NCBI RefSeq assembly: GCF_013359945.1
Contig: NZ_JABWCS010000214.1
Coordinates: 62,001-126,000, forward strand
From: Paenibacillus agri
GTDB lineage: Bacteria; Bacillota; Bacilli; Paenibacillales; Paenibacillaceae
Direction of reading: 5' to 3'
Length of the DNA stretch: 64,000 nt
Part shown: positions 53,447 through 62,532 of the stretch, piece after piece
How positions within the stretch are numbered: the first letter of the stretch is position 1
How the letters are laid out: each line of letters opens with the position of its first letter
Program-made: the position numbers and the translations under genes
Notes under the pieces: generated by a model
Told to the model about the DNA's origin: nothing
Database searches by the model: none
What the model saw: only the letters and a program-made list of their open reading frames with translations

Positions 53447-54154
53447 ATGGGGATTAATCCGGTACAAGCCAACGGGGCTGGTCAATTGAAATGGGTCAAT
53501 CTGAAAACAGGTGCAGTGACAGGACCTGCAGACAAGGTGAAGGATACTCCGGTTACGGGGAAATCGTCTGCCGTGTTCTCAGCGATGCTGCAGGAAGGGA
53601 CCGCACAGGGTGATTCGCTGAGGAGTCTTGATAGCGCTGCTGCTCTGGCCGGTATGGCCGCAGACAGCCCGCTTCTCTGGCAGAATCTTGGCGCACAGTC
53701 ATCGGGAAGCATTTCCGGGGAAATAACGGGAACCAAATCCACCGATTATGAGGATCTTATTCAGGCGGCAAGCGCTAAATACGGTGTACCGGTTGATTTG
53801 ATCAAAGCTGTAATTGATACGGAATCCTCTTTTAATCCCAATGTGGTATCCTCCGCTGGAGCCAAAGGTTTGATGCAGCTGATGGATGGCACGGCCAGTG
53901 GGCTTGGGGTATCCAATCCATTCGATCCGGCGCAAAGCATCGACGGGGGCGTACGGTATTTGTCGTACCAGCTTCAACGCTTCGGCGGTGAAGAAAGAAT
54001 GGCGCTGGCAGCTTATAATGCCGGTCCGGGCCGGGTGACGAAACTTGGCGTCAGCAATGATCAGGAACTGATGGCCAATTTGTCCCAGCTTCCTAAAGAG
54101 ACCCAGGCTTATATCTATAAAATAGAACGCGCCCGCGCACAATACGCGGTATAA
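53447..54154 (+). CDS. Lytic transglycosylase (SLT domain) protein
   Basis: A 235-aa protein whose C-terminal half is a Slt70-type goose-lysozyme-like domain (about 100-230) that cleaves peptidoglycan MurNAc-GlcNAc bonds. The catalytic glutamate is in DTESSFNP (about residue 126), followed by SAGAKGLMQLM and the AAYNAGPGRV motif. The N-terminal 100 residues are low complexity and there is no signal peptide, so export may use another route or occur with a machine such as the flagellum. Start ATG after AAAGGAA. The structured repeat ends just upstream and may supply its promoter. Confidence 0.88.
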   Translation: MGINPVQANGAGQLKWVNLKTGAVTGPADKVKDTPVTGKSSAVFSAMLQEGTAQGDSLRSLDSAAALAGMAADSPLLWQNLGAQSSGSISGEITGTKSTDYEDLIQAASAKYGVPVDLIKAVIDTESSFNPNVVSSAGAKGLMQLMDGTASGLGVSNPFDPAQSIDGGVRYLSYQLQRFGGEERMALAAYNAGPGRVTKLGVSNDQELMANLSQLPKETQAYIYKIERARAQYAV

Positions 54155-54155
54155 T

Positions 54156-54222
54156 AAAAAGGATCAAACGGGACTTCCTCCCTGGGCTACATGCCCCGGC
54201 AGCCTGTTTGATCCTTTTCTCT
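54156..54222 (+). terminator. Terminator after the lytic transglycosylase gene
   Basis: AAAAAGGATCAAACGG pairs with CTGTTTGATCCTTTT across a structured loop of about 28 nt, then CTCTG. The A- and T-runs on both sides are part of the stem, so it may act on both strands. Confidence 0.8.
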
Positions 54223-54361
54223 GTATCAGGAGCAGAAAGGATTTCTGCTTGCTGATTAAAGGAAGGCTTTTTGAACAAGCTCATATAGTGTAGAATCAGA
54301 AGACTGTACTTGTACCGTCTAAAATCCTCAACCTATTAGAAATAAAGGAGACTAACGATAT

Positions 54362-55519
54362 ATGCTTTACTGGGATTACGCCGCCGCTGCTCCGCCTTAT
54401 GAAGAGGTGGTCCAGACGATGGAACAAATCATGAAACTCCACTATGCCAATCCTTCCTCTCTGCACAAAGCGGGCATGGAGGCGGGGAGGCTGGTCAGAC
54501 GGGCGCGGGAAGTCTGTGCGGCGGCTATTGGAGTCAAGCCAGAGGAGATTCTCTTCACGTCAGGGGCTACAGAGAGCAATAACCTTGCTATCAAGGGTGC
54601 GGCTCTCCAATATGAGAGCCGGGGCCGTCACTTGGTGACTACGGAGCTTGAGCATCCGTCTGTCTATGAGAGCTGTCTGCAGCTGCAGCAGCGGGGATGG
54701 GAAATCACCTTTATCGCTCCTGATGCCAATGGTATAGTGAATCCTGCTGCTGTTGCTGCTGCTGTGCGCAAAGATACAGTGTTGGTCAGCGTCATGCATG
54801 TTAATAATGAGATCGGTACAGTTCAGCCCTTGAAGGAGATCGGGGCGCTGGTAAAATCAGCGAATCCCCGGACGTTATTCCATGTGGATGGAGTACAGGG
54901 CTTCGGGAAGCTTCCCGTAGAGCTGAATGTATGGAAGGCCGATCTGTACAGCCTATCCCCCCATAAAGTTCGCGGACCGCGCGGTGCGGGCCTGCTCTAC
55001 GTTAAGGAAGGCGTTGCGCTTGCACCACTGCTGACCGGTGGCTCCCATGAAGAGGGATTGCGGGCTGGCACGGAGAATGTCCCGGCAATTGTAGCCTCCG
55101 CCAAGGCTGTGCGAATGAGCGGGGAAGGACGACAACAATTATATGATCAGCTTGTACCGCTACGTGACAGGTTGTTGCATTTTCTGAGCGGCATTCCGGA
55201 ATTTGTCGTGAACAGCGGGGAGGAGGGTGCGCCTCATATTGTGCATTTTTCCTATCCCGGTATGAAGGGTGAAGTCATGGCCCGTAAGCTGGAAGAACTG
55301 GGCATGGCCGTATCCACCCGTTCCGCTTGTTCTTCCCGGCTAGCTGAGCCGAGCCGCGTGCTTCTATCGATGGGGCGCTCTGCCCGGGAAGCGCTGGGGG
55401 GCATTCGGATTAGCTTCGGTGACAAGCATACTTTTGAGGATATTACGGCCTTGGAAAAGGCGTTGATTAAAGCGGTACAGGATTTGAAGATTGCAGAAGG
55501 AGGCGTGAATAAATCATGA
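54362..55519 (+). CDS. Cysteine desulfurase (IscS/NifS-like, ThiI partner)
   Basis: A 385-aa PLP enzyme that removes sulfur from cysteine. The Schiff-base lysine is in SLSPHKVRGPRGAGL (near 202) and the active-site cysteine in TRSACSS (near 323). The substrate-region motifs TSGATESNNLAI and VMHVNNEIGTVQP are intact. It overlaps thiI by four bases, so it is the dedicated sulfur donor for 4-thiouridine and thiamine thiazole, the equivalent of B. subtilis NifZ. Start ATG after AAGGAG. Confidence 0.92.
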   Translation: MLYWDYAAAAPPYEEVVQTMEQIMKLHYANPSSLHKAGMEAGRLVRRAREVCAAAIGVKPEEILFTSGATESNNLAIKGAALQYESRGRHLVTTELEHPSVYESCLQLQQRGWEITFIAPDANGIVNPAAVAAAVRKDTVLVSVMHVNNEIGTVQPLKEIGALVKSANPRTLFHVDGVQGFGKLPVELNVWKADLYSLSPHKVRGPRGAGLLYVKEGVALAPLLTGGSHEEGLRAGTENVPAIVASAKAVRMSGEGRQQLYDQLVPLRDRLLHFLSGIPEFVVNSGEEGAPHIVHFSYPGMKGEVMARKLEELGMAVSTRSACSSRLAEPSRVLLSMGRSAREALGGIRISFGDKHTFEDITALEKALIKAVQDLKIAEGGVNKS

Positions 55520-56799
55520 GTGCCAACAATGAAGTCCAGCCGATTCCCGGCAGCAGTATTGAATACGCCGATATGCTGCTTTTACGTTTCGGAGAGTTTA
55601 CTTTAAAAGGCAAGAACCGTGCACGGTTTGAACGGACGGTACTACGCCATGTCAAAGAAATTATCAAGCCGTATCCCGGCATTGTACTCAGTAAAGAATT
55701 CGGACGCATCTATGCCGAGCTAAATGGGGAGCCTGCTGCTGAGGTTGCTGGTGCCCTGAAAAATGTATTCGGTATCGCCTCCGTTAGTCCAGTGAAATGT
55801 GCTCCCTCCGAGCTGGAACAGATTGTAGCAGTAAGCCGTGAGCTATTAGTGAGATTGGCGCCTGCGCCTGGCACGACCTTCAAGGTGAATGCCCGCCGGG
55901 TATGGAAAGACTTCCCTTATGGCTCCATCGAGATGAACAAGCTGGTGGCTACTCCGCTCTTGCAGGGTTATCCCGGCCTGACGGTGGATGTCAAATCGCC
56001 AAAACTGGAGCTGCGGATAGAGATCCGTCAGAATCATACTTATATTTTCTGTGAAAATATTGAGGGAGTCGGGGGTTTCCCGCTCGGTACCAATGGCAAG
56101 GCTTTGCTATTGCTGTCGGGCGGTATCGATAGCCCAGTAGCCGCGTGGTCTTCTATGCGCAGAGGGCTTGAGGTCGAATGCATTCATTTTTACAGCTATC
56201 CGTATACCAGTGAACTGGCTCGCCAAAAAGTCGTTGACCTGGCACGAGTACTCTCCAGATATGCAGGGGTAATCAAGCTGCATCTGGTTCCGTTCACAGA
56301 GGTTCAGACTTCTTTTACGGGTATCGGACAGGACAATTTAATTATTACGCTGATGCGCCGGGCTATGCTGAGAATCGCCACTGGCATTGCCGAGCGGGAG
56401 GGAGCACTGGCTCTGGTAACGGGCGATAGTCTCGGACAGGTCGCCAGCCAGACACTACCGAGCATGAACGTTATCGGACGCGCTACGCAGCTCCCGCTGC
56501 TCCGCCCGCTCGTTATGATGGACAAGAGCGAAATTGTGGACCTGTCCAAGCAAATCGGGACCTATGACTTATCCATTCTTCCCTATGAAGATTGCTGCAC
56601 CTTGTTCGTTCCGAAGTCCCCAACTACCAATCCCAATCTGAGGATTGTAGAGAAGATAGAAGCGACGCTTCCAGGTTATTCGGCGCTGCTGGCAGAAGCT
56701 GTGGCGGCTACCGAGACTATTGAAATTACGCCATATGGAGATGAAAAGCCAGCAGAGGTGGTTAGTGTAGAAGCTGGACTGCAGGAGGAATGGTTCTAA
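55516..56799 (+). CDS. thiI: tRNA 4-thiouridine synthase / thiamine sulfurtransferase ThiI
   Basis: A 427-aa ThiI. An N-terminal ferredoxin-like part and THUMP domain (about 65-175) bind tRNA. The PP-loop LLLLSGGIDSPVAAW (about 196-210) adenylates U8. The Gram-positive form lacks the C-terminal rhodanese domain, which fits this length. The conserved Cys in EDCCTLFVP (about 357-365) is present. It works with the upstream desulfurase. Start ATG overlaps that gene's stop. Confidence 0.95.
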   Translation: MSANNEVQPIPGSSIEYADMLLLRFGEFTLKGKNRARFERTVLRHVKEIIKPYPGIVLSKEFGRIYAELNGEPAAEVAGALKNVFGIASVSPVKCAPSELEQIVAVSRELLVRLAPAPGTTFKVNARRVWKDFPYGSIEMNKLVATPLLQGYPGLTVDVKSPKLELRIEIRQNHTYIFCENIEGVGGFPLGTNGKALLLLSGGIDSPVAAWSSMRRGLEVECIHFYSYPYTSELARQKVVDLARVLSRYAGVIKLHLVPFTEVQTSFTGIGQDNLIITLMRRAMLRIATGIAEREGALALVTGDSLGQVASQTLPSMNVIGRATQLPLLRPLVMMDKSEIVDLSKQIGTYDLSILPYEDCCTLFVPKSPTTNPNLRIVEKIEATLPGYSALLAEAVAATETIEITPYGDEKPAEVVSVEAGLQEEWF

Positions 56800-56861
56800 C
56801 AACTTTTTATTCATCACCTCTGAAAAATGGGACAGCAAGCATAGCTTGTCACTTTCGGACA

Positions 56862-56879
56862 TACATGTAATTACATGTA
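56862..56879. promoter_or_regulatory. 18-bp perfect palindrome upstream of the TerC-family gene
   Basis: TACATGTAATTACATGTA is a perfect 18-bp palindrome 18 bp before the ATG at 56898. Just before it, GACA-GCAAGC...GCTTGTC (56831-56850) forms a second imperfect inverted repeat. No known box was matched with confidence; it could be an operator for the TerC-family gene. Confidence 0.4.
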
Positions 56880-56897
56880 GTTCGAGGGGGTAGAAGT

Positions 56898-57557
56898 ATG
56901 GATTCAATTGTGCTGCTAGGTGAAATTTTGATGATCAATCTGGTGCTTAGCGGAGATAATGCTATGGTAATTGCACTGGCCAGCAAGGATCTTCCAGAGC
57001 ATCATCGTAAAATGGCAGTGTGGTGGGGAGCAGCCGGGGCAGTGCTTCTGCGTTGCCTTTTGACCTTTGCCGCAGTTCTGCTGCTTAAAATTCCCTTTAT
57101 TCAGGCGGGCGGCGGACTTTTGCTGCTGTGGATTTCCTTTAAGCTGTTGGTGGAGGAAGAGAACACGCTGAGGATATCCGGAGTATCTACGATCTGGAAA
57201 TCGATTCGGACAATTCTTCTGGCTGATTTCATTATGAGCCTTGATAATGTACTGGCTATTGCAGGTTTAGCCCAAGGAGATTTGTCTCTGATTGTCATTG
57301 GTATCGCGCTCAGCATTCCGATTGTCGTCTGGGGCAGTGGAATTATAGTGAATTTGCTGCACCGTTTTCCATTGCTGGTCTTCATCGGCGCTTATATTTT
57401 AGCTTATACTGCGGGGGATATGCTGCTGCAGGACACCAAATTAGGACCGATGGTTTCTTTGGCTTTGCCGTCGCTACATTCCTCGCTTCCGCTCTTCTTG
57501 GGTATTGTGGTGGTAGTAACTGGAGCGATCAAGCGACGTGCTGCCAGAATCGTTTGA
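56898..57557 (+). CDS. TerC family integral membrane protein (YjbE-like)
   Basis: A 219-aa TerC-family protein with about seven membrane helices. The diagnostic acidic motifs are NLVLSGDNAMVIALAS (14-29) and ADFIMSLDNVLAIAGLA (about 111-127). Related proteins (MeeF/MeeY, YkoY, YjbE) are thought to act in manganese export or metalation of exported proteins. Start ATG after GAGGGGGTAG. I see no yybP-ykoY manganese riboswitch in the 98 bp upstream, only the palindrome. A terminator follows. Confidence 0.88.
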   Translation: MDSIVLLGEILMINLVLSGDNAMVIALASKDLPEHHRKMAVWWGAAGAVLLRCLLTFAAVLLLKIPFIQAGGGLLLLWISFKLLVEEENTLRISGVSTIWKSIRTILLADFIMSLDNVLAIAGLAQGDLSLIVIGIALSIPIVVWGSGIIVNLLHRFPLLVFIGAYILAYTAGDMLLQDTKLGPMVSLALPSLHSSLPLFLGIVVVVTGAIKRRAARIV

Positions 57558-57569
57558 AGCAAGGCGTGC

Positions 57570-57603
57570 AAGGGTGGTCTCTCAAGAGGCCATCCTTTTT
57601 TTG
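57570..57603 (+). terminator. Terminator after the TerC-family gene
   Basis: AGGGTGGTCTC-tcaa-GAGGCCATCCT followed by TTTTTTT. Confidence 0.88.
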
Positions 57604-57744
57604 GTTAGAGTACGTAGTATCCTGTCCATAATGAGAAGAGATAGAAGAATGTGGTGTTTTGACCCGTTTTCAGCTAAAATGAAAGTGAATTCTGTCGTAA
57701 TTCGGGGCTGAAGTGCTCGAAGAAGCAGGAAGTGATGTTGAACC

Positions 57745-58278
57745 ATGAAGGGATGGATGAGAGAGATGTCTTCCAAAAATGACATGAAGCTTGGGATTTT
57801 CATTGCCGCTGCCGGCATCGTGATTTTATTCGGGAAGCTGGGAGTCTTCGGATTTTTGGGGCGGGCACTCTGGCCCCTCGTGATTCTGCTTCCGGGCCTT
57901 TTGCTGTATGTATTGTTCTTCAATCGCCGGGTGTCTGCTACCCTGCTGATTCCTGCTGGAGTTCTGACCGTGTATGGCATTCTGTTCGGACTCTGTAATA
58001 TTTGGGGCTGGGGCCTGATGAGACATTTATGGCCGCTGTTACTGATTGGCATTGCGTTAGGACTATATCAATATTCGCTCTATTCTCCTTACCGGAGTAG
58101 GGGGCTCGCAGTTGGTTCCGCTGTAATTGGCTTGCTTAGTCTTGTCTTGTTAGTATTCAGCTTACTTGGAACAGGATTCCTCTATGTACTTGGTGCTGTT
58201 TTGGTCCTGGCGGGTCTCTGGTTGATTGCCGGACGTGGCAAATCGCGGGGCGGGAAGAAATGGAATGGCGGCTGGTAA
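57745..58278 (+). CDS. LiaF/LiaI-like transmembrane protein
   Basis: A 177-aa protein with five to six membrane helices. The repeated GI.iaa.GI.iLf.kLGVFGF...LWPLVILLPG pattern, seen twice (ALWPLVILLPGLLLY and HLWPLLLIGIALGLY), matches the membrane part of LiaF and LiaI-LiaF-like (DUF5668) proteins. The C-terminal cytoplasmic LiaF domain is missing, so it is not a full LiaF, and no LiaRS two-component genes are nearby. The start is uncertain: ATG 57745 after AGGAAG, or ATG 57766 after GGGATGGATGAGAG. Function unknown; possibly envelope stress. Confidence 0.75.
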   Translation: MKGWMREMSSKNDMKLGIFIAAAGIVILFGKLGVFGFLGRALWPLVILLPGLLLYVLFFNRRVSATLLIPAGVLTVYGILFGLCNIWGWGLMRHLWPLLLIGIALGLYQYSLYSPYRSRGLAVGSAVIGLLSLVLLVFSLLGTGFLYVLGAVLVLAGLWLIAGRGKSRGGKKWNGGW

Positions 58279-58353
58279 CCGGCATTTGCACAAACAAGCA
58301 TATAAATAGGAAAAATTTAAGCGAAAACCAGTGTGTTTTTTTCATAAAAAGAC

Positions 58354-58422
58354 TTGCTTTTCATGGTGCTTTCACTATAAAATTAATGTTATGATAAAGC
58401 GTCGGCTTTCCGCCAGGCGCTT
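58354..58422 (+). promoter_or_regulatory. Promoter and leader hairpin of typA
   Basis: The -35 TTGCTT (58354-58359), 16 bp, -10 TATAAA (58376-58381). A short leader follows with the hairpin AAGCG-tc-GGC-tttcc-GCC..CGCTT (58397-58422) and then CTTTTG, which could be a weak attenuator. The rest of the leader, to 58499, is AT-rich with no clear structure. Confidence 0.45.
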
Positions 58423-58499
58423 CTTTTGTGAGATTGTCGTGACATGCTCAGAATTTGAACAGATTTAATTTGATAAATGAGAGGATTTGGATACAAATC

Positions 58500-60341
58500 A
58501 TGCATTCAAGAAAAGACATTCGCAACATTGCGATTATTGCCCACGTTGACCATGGTAAAACAACACTGGTTGACCAGCTTCTGCAGCAGTCCGGTATTTT
58601 CAGTGCCCATGAGACCCTTCAGGAACGCGCCATGGACTCCAACGATCTGGAGCGTGAACGCGGAATTACGATCCTTGCCAAAAATACTGCAATTACCTAT
58701 AAAGAGTTCTTGATCAACATTGTAGATACCCCTGGACACGCCGACTTCGGCGGTGAGGTTGAGCGGATTATGAAGATGGTTGACGGCGTAGTGCTCGTTG
58801 TTGACGCTTATGAAGGTTGTATGCCACAAACGAAGTTCGTACTTCGTAAAGCGCTGGAACAGAATTTGAAACCGATCGTCGTTGTGAACAAAATCGACCG
58901 TCCGGCTGCCCGTCCTGCGGAAGTTATTGACGAAGTACTTGATTTGTTCATAGAGCTTGAAGCTAGTGACGAGCAGCTGGAATTCCCGGTAGTGTATGCT
59001 TCCGGATTGAATGGTACTTCAAGCCTTGATCCAGAGAAACAGGATGACAACATGTTGGCCCTGTACGAAACAATCGTTGAGAAGATTCCTGCTCCAACTG
59101 AAAGTGTCGAAGAGCCGCTGCAATTCCTGGTAACTCTGATGGACTACAACGAATATCTTGGCCGTATTGCCATTGGCCGTGTTAACCGCGGTGTGGTTAA
59201 ACAAGGTCAGTCCGTAACAGTTATTATGCGTGATGGTAAGAGCAAGACTGCACGTGTTGAGAAGCTGTTCGGCTTCCAAGGTCTGAAGCGTGTAGAAGCA
59301 GAAGAAGCTGGCGCTGGTGACATCGTTGCTATTGCCGGTATCAAGGACATCAACATTGGTGAGACAATCGCTGATCCTGCACATCCTGAGGCGTTGCCTG
59401 TCCTGAAGATTGACGAGCCAACCATGCAAATGACATTCCTCGTTAACAACAGTCCGTTTGCTGGTAAAGAAGGTAAATGGGTAACTTCCCGCAAGCTGCG
59501 TGAACGTCTGATGAAAGAGCTGGAGACAGATGTCAGTCTACGCGTACTTGAAACAGATAGCCCGGATGCATTCGTAGTATCGGGACGCGGTGAGCTTCAC
59601 CTCGGTATCCTGATCGAGAACATGCGCCGTGAAGGTTATGAAATGCAAGTATCCAAGCCTGAGGTTATCGTTAAGGAAGTCGATGGGGTCAAAATGGAGC
59701 CGCTTGAGCGCCTGATGATCGACGTACCGGAAGATAGCATGGGTGCTGTTATGGAGAGCCTGGGCAGCCGGAAGGCTGAGATGGTAAACATGATTAACAA
59801 CGGTACTGGACAGGTTCGTCTGGAATTCTTGATTCCTGCACGTGGTCTGATCGGTTACAATACACACTTCCTGACATTGACACGCGGCTACGGTGTAATG
59901 AACCATGCATTCGACAGCTATGCACCACTGATTGGTGGTCAAGTAGGCGGACGTCACCAAGGCGTACTGGTGTCCACTGAGACCGGAACTTCCACGTTCT
60001 ACGGAATGATGGGTGTTGAAGACCGTGGTATCCTGTTCCTGGAGCCGGGAACCGATATTTATGAAGGTATGATCGTCGGCGAGCATACTCGTGACAATGA
60101 TATCGTCGTTAATATTTGTAAGGAAAAAGCATTGACTAACGTTCGTTCTGCAACGAAGGACGATACTGTAAAAATGAAAACGCCACGGATGTTCTCTTTG
60201 GAACAGGCGCTTGAATATTTGAATGATGATGAATATTGCGAAATCACGCCGAAATCGGTGCGTCTGCGTAAGAAGATCCTTAACAAGAGCGAACGCGAGC
60301 GTGCTGAAAAGCAACGTAAACAAGCACAAGCAAGCGTGTAA
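58500..60341 (+). CDS. typA: Translational GTPase TypA/BipA
   Basis: A 613-aa ribosome-associated GTPase of the EF-G/LepA group, needed for stress and cold adaptation and ribosome assembly. The G1 motif AHVDHGKT is at 14-21, the switch region ERERGITI with [19 protein letters not shown], then NKIDRP. Domains II, III and V follow, and the BipA-specific C-terminus ([20 protein letters not shown]) is present. I start at ATG 58500, matching the family start ([17 protein letters not shown]). The ribosome-binding site GAGAGG is unusually far (14 nt). A TTG 45 nt upstream adds 15 residues. Confidence 0.96.
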   Translation: MHSRKDIRNIAIIAHVDHGKTTLVDQLLQQSGIFSAHETLQERAMDSNDLERERGITILAKNTAITYKEFLINIVDTPGHADFGGEVERIMKMVDGVVLVVDAYEGCMPQTKFVLRKALEQNLKPIVVVNKIDRPAARPAEVIDEVLDLFIELEASDEQLEFPVVYASGLNGTSSLDPEKQDDNMLALYETIVEKIPAPTESVEEPLQFLVTLMDYNEYLGRIAIGRVNRGVVKQGQSVTVIMRDGKSKTARVEKLFGFQGLKRVEAEEAGAGDIVAIAGIKDINIGETIADPAHPEALPVLKIDEPTMQMTFLVNNSPFAGKEGKWVTSRKLRERLMKELETDVSLRVLETDSPDAFVVSGRGELHLGILIENMRREGYEMQVSKPEVIVKEVDGVKMEPLERLMIDVPEDSMGAVMESLGSRKAEMVNMINNGTGQVRLEFLIPARGLIGYNTHFLTLTRGYGVMNHAFDSYAPLIGGQVGGRHQGVLVSTETGTSTFYGMMGVEDRGILFLEPGTDIYEGMIVGEHTRDNDIVVNICKEKALTNVRSATKDDTVKMKTPRMFSLEQALEYLNDDEYCEITPKSVRLRKKILNKSERERAEKQRKQAQASV

Positions 60342-60352
60342 GCAAGAATCTA

Positions 60353-60392
60353 ATAAGCCGTCGGAATTAAGATTCCGGCGGCTTATTTTTTC
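60353..60392 (+). terminator. Terminator after typA
   Basis: TAAGCCGTCGGAAT-taag-ATTCCGGCGGCTTA followed by TTTTTTC; a 14-bp stem. Confidence 0.92.
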
Positions 60393-60439
60393 ACAAAGAG
60401 ATACATAGAAGGAATTTTGAGGTTAAAATGATAGACTGA

Positions 60440-60448
60440 TGTTATAAT
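60440..60448 (+). promoter_or_regulatory. Extended -10 promoter for ylaH
   Basis: ATGTTATAAT contains TG-N-TATAAT at 60440-60448. A TTGAGG hexamer lies 20 bp upstream, too far to be a normal -35. Confidence 0.5.
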
Positions 60449-60487
60449 GTAAGCGTAACTATATTCGGGAGGGGTGTACTAAAAGCT

Positions 60488-60784
60488 ATGCAAACCTGGT
60501 TCGCTAATCATCCTGTTATTGCTTATATTGTTATTTTCGTCTTACTTACTTATGTTTACAATCAGGTATTCCGAGTGAACCAGAAGCTCTCCATCGGCAA
60601 GGAAATTGTTCTCTATGTGATGATGGCGCTGGGCTCCGGGATGCTTCTTATTTTTCAGCACGACAAGCTTCCAATTATCCAATGTCTGCTTGTGGCCGTC
60701 AGTTTGATGCTGCTTGTGCGGGTGCGGTATTTTGTCGAAGCAAGGCAGAAGCGGAAGGCGGCCAGCGGAGTGAAACGCTCCTAG
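60488..60784 (+). CDS. ylaH: YlaH-like membrane protein
   Basis: A 98-aa protein with three membrane helices (about 10-27, 40-56 and 62-80) and a short basic tail. It follows typA as ylaH does in B. subtilis (typA is ylaG there), and the hydrophobic layout and size agree with the YlaH-like family. No catalytic motif. The ATG is 13 nt after GGAGGGG, a long spacing, but no better start is visible. Function unknown. Confidence 0.75.
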   Translation: MQTWFANHPVIAYIVIFVLLTYVYNQVFRVNQKLSIGKEIVLYVMMALGSGMLLIFQHDKLPIIQCLLVAVSLMLLVRVRYFVEARQKRKAASGVKRS

Positions 60785-60867
60785 TCCGCAACTTTTTACT
60801 GCTAAAATCGTCTATATAAACAGTATTATCCTGTAATCCAATGAACTGAAAAGGAATTTATTCTATT

Positions 60868-61965
60868 ATGACACGCAACAATAATGAACTACCCCCGAGA
60901 AGATCTGCGGGGAATCCTAGCACTAGACCTGAAAACGGCAGGAAGCAGCCTGCCAAAAGGGCTCCTAAAAAGGGTAACAAAAAGAAAGCTAAAAAGAGAG
61001 GGTTTGGGGCCAGACTCGGCCGTGCACTTCTTGTTATTCTGATCGTCGCCATTGTTGGTGGTCTAGGTTATGGAGGCTATCTTTACTGGAAGCTGGAGCA
61101 CGGGATTTTGGATACCGGTATAGACAAGCCAGTTCCGCCTGAGCAGTCTGCCACAGTTAAGCCCTTGACGATACTGCTTCTTGGAACCGACAGCCGGCCG
61201 AAGCATGAATCCTTCCTGACAGATGTCATCATGGTAGCATCGCTGAACCCGGAGACCAAATCGGCCACCGTTGTGTCACTCCCGCGTGATACCTATGTGG
61301 AGCTGGATGGATACAAAAAAACGAAAATCAATGAGTTCTATACACGTTTCAAGAGCAAGGAAAAGACCTCTGATGGTTCGGCCGAGGAAGAAATGAAGAC
61401 CATGATGGGCAAGTACTTGAATGTGAAAATAGACTATGTGACAGTTCTCGATTTCCAGGGCTTCCGGGATATCGTTGATACACTCGGCGGCGTCAAAGTG
61501 AACGTCAGTGCGGATATGTGCTATAAGGATAGCGCAGATGGAACCAATATTAATCTGAAAAAAGGTCCGGCCGAGCTGAACGGTGATAACGCGCTCGATT
61601 ATGTGCGCTACCGCAAATCCAATTGCAAGCCAAAAACAAAGGGCTCGGATGACTTTGACCGCAACAGACGGCAAAATGAAGTGTTGAACGCATTGATCGA
61701 TCAGGTTCAATCATTCGGTGGTGTCATGAAGATTGGCAGCATGCTGGACGCCGTAAATGACAATATGAAGACGGATGTTGAAAACAGCCAGCTGAAGGAT
61801 TTGATCGCTACCTATTGGAACATTTCCAAGCAGCATGTAGAGTTCAAGCCTGTAACGGGCACATGGAAAAGTCCATATGTATATATTAATGAGAAAGAGC
61901 TTGAGGCGGCGAGACAGAGTCTTCATAACCGAATCGCTGGTGTTAGCGAAGAGAATAATAACTAA
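60868..61965 (+). CDS. LCP family (LytR-CpsA-Psr) cell-wall glycopolymer ligase
   Basis: A 365-aa LCP protein that attaches teichoic acids or other glycopolymers from lipid carriers to peptidoglycan. A 50-residue basic cytoplasmic tail (Lys/Arg/Pro-rich) precedes one membrane helix (about 51-72). The extracellular LCP domain follows, with LLLGTDSRP (102-110), VSLPRDTYVELDGYKKTKINEFY and, further on, the ALDYVRYRKSNCK and DFDRNRRQNEV regions. These carry the Asp and Arg residues that bind pyrophosphate. Start ATG about 11 nt after AAGGAA. Confidence 0.92.
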   Translation: MTRNNNELPPRRSAGNPSTRPENGRKQPAKRAPKKGNKKKAKKRGFGARLGRALLVILIVAIVGGLGYGGYLYWKLEHGILDTGIDKPVPPEQSATVKPLTILLLGTDSRPKHESFLTDVIMVASLNPETKSATVVSLPRDTYVELDGYKKTKINEFYTRFKSKEKTSDGSAEEEMKTMMGKYLNVKIDYVTVLDFQGFRDIVDTLGGVKVNVSADMCYKDSADGTNINLKKGPAELNGDNALDYVRYRKSNCKPKTKGSDDFDRNRRQNEVLNALIDQVQSFGGVMKIGSMLDAVNDNMKTDVENSQLKDLIATYWNISKQHVEFKPVTGTWKSPYVYINEKELEAARQSLHNRIAGVSEENNN

Positions 61966-61967
61966 AA

Positions 61968-61997
61968 TTGAATGCAAGTTTCTCGCTATGTTATAAT
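61968..61997 (+). promoter_or_regulatory. Promoter for the ylaL-like gene
   Basis: The -35 TTGAAT (61968-61973), 18 bp, -10 TATAAT (61992-61997) with TG at -15/-14 (extended -10). It begins three bases after the LCP gene stop. Confidence 0.7.
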
Positions 61998-62041
61998 ATA
62001 CTTAATTGAATGCACTTTTGCGTCATAGGGGGCCTGTACTC

Positions 62042-62497
62042 ATGTCCGAAGCCGTTGCTCAGCTTAATGAATCCCTGCTTTCGATGCTGCAATCTGAGAC
62101 GTTTGTTCTGCTTAACACTGTCGATGCCGAAACTTCAGGTCCTACGTCCACGGCCATTTCGTGGATTTATGCAGTGAGCCCTTCCGTGTTACGGATCGCA
62201 GTGGATCATCGTTCACGGCTGGTGAACAATATGAAGGTTAACCCTATGGTAACAATTACTGTGTTCGGCGAGAGCACGGTTCATGCCATCAACGGACGTG
62301 CTGCGGTTAGGCAGGATCGTCTTGACGATGTGCCCTTTAATATTTGCTGCTTTGATGTTGAAATTGAAGCGGTGCGCAACGCGCTTTTTTATGGCGCGAA
62401 GCTGGACTCCGCTCCACGATATGTAAAAGTATACGATCAGCGTGCAGCCGAGAAGCTGGACGGACAAGTATTTGCTGCAATGCAAAAAGCCCGGTGA
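62042..62497 (+). CDS. Pyridoxamine 5'-phosphate oxidase-like flavin split-barrel protein (YlaL-like)
   Basis: A 151-aa protein of the PNPOx-like FMN-binding split-barrel superfamily. The N-terminal LLSMLQSETFVLLNTVDAET and central ISWIYAVSPSVLRIAVDHRSRLVNNM form the barrel strands and FMN phosphate-binding loop. B. subtilis YlaL is of this type and lies in the same ylaF-L neighbourhood. The physiological substrate is unknown; an unlinked flavin reductase role is possible. I start at ATG 62042 after AGGGGG; an upstream in-frame start adds 12 residues without a ribosome-binding site. Confidence 0.8.
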   Translation: MSEAVAQLNESLLSMLQSETFVLLNTVDAETSGPTSTAISWIYAVSPSVLRIAVDHRSRLVNNMKVNPMVTITVFGESTVHAINGRAAVRQDRLDDVPFNICCFDVEIEAVRNALFYGAKLDSAPRYVKVYDQRAAEKLDGQVFAAMQKAR

Positions 62498-62520
62498 GGT
62501 CATCACTGGGCTTTTTTTGT
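62481..62520. terminator. Bidirectional terminator between converging genes
   Basis: AAAAAGCCCGGTGA-ggtca-TCACTGGGCTTTTTTT, with an A-run on the left and a T-run on the right, works on both strands. It overlaps the end of the ylaL-like gene and serves the convergent lipoprotein gene. Confidence 0.88.
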
Positions 62521-62532
62521 CAACTTATGACG

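Noticed and set aside
56800-56897. yybP-ykoY manganese riboswitch before the TerC-family gene
   Set aside because: The region is under 100 bp and lacks the conserved junction loops of that class; only palindromes are visible.
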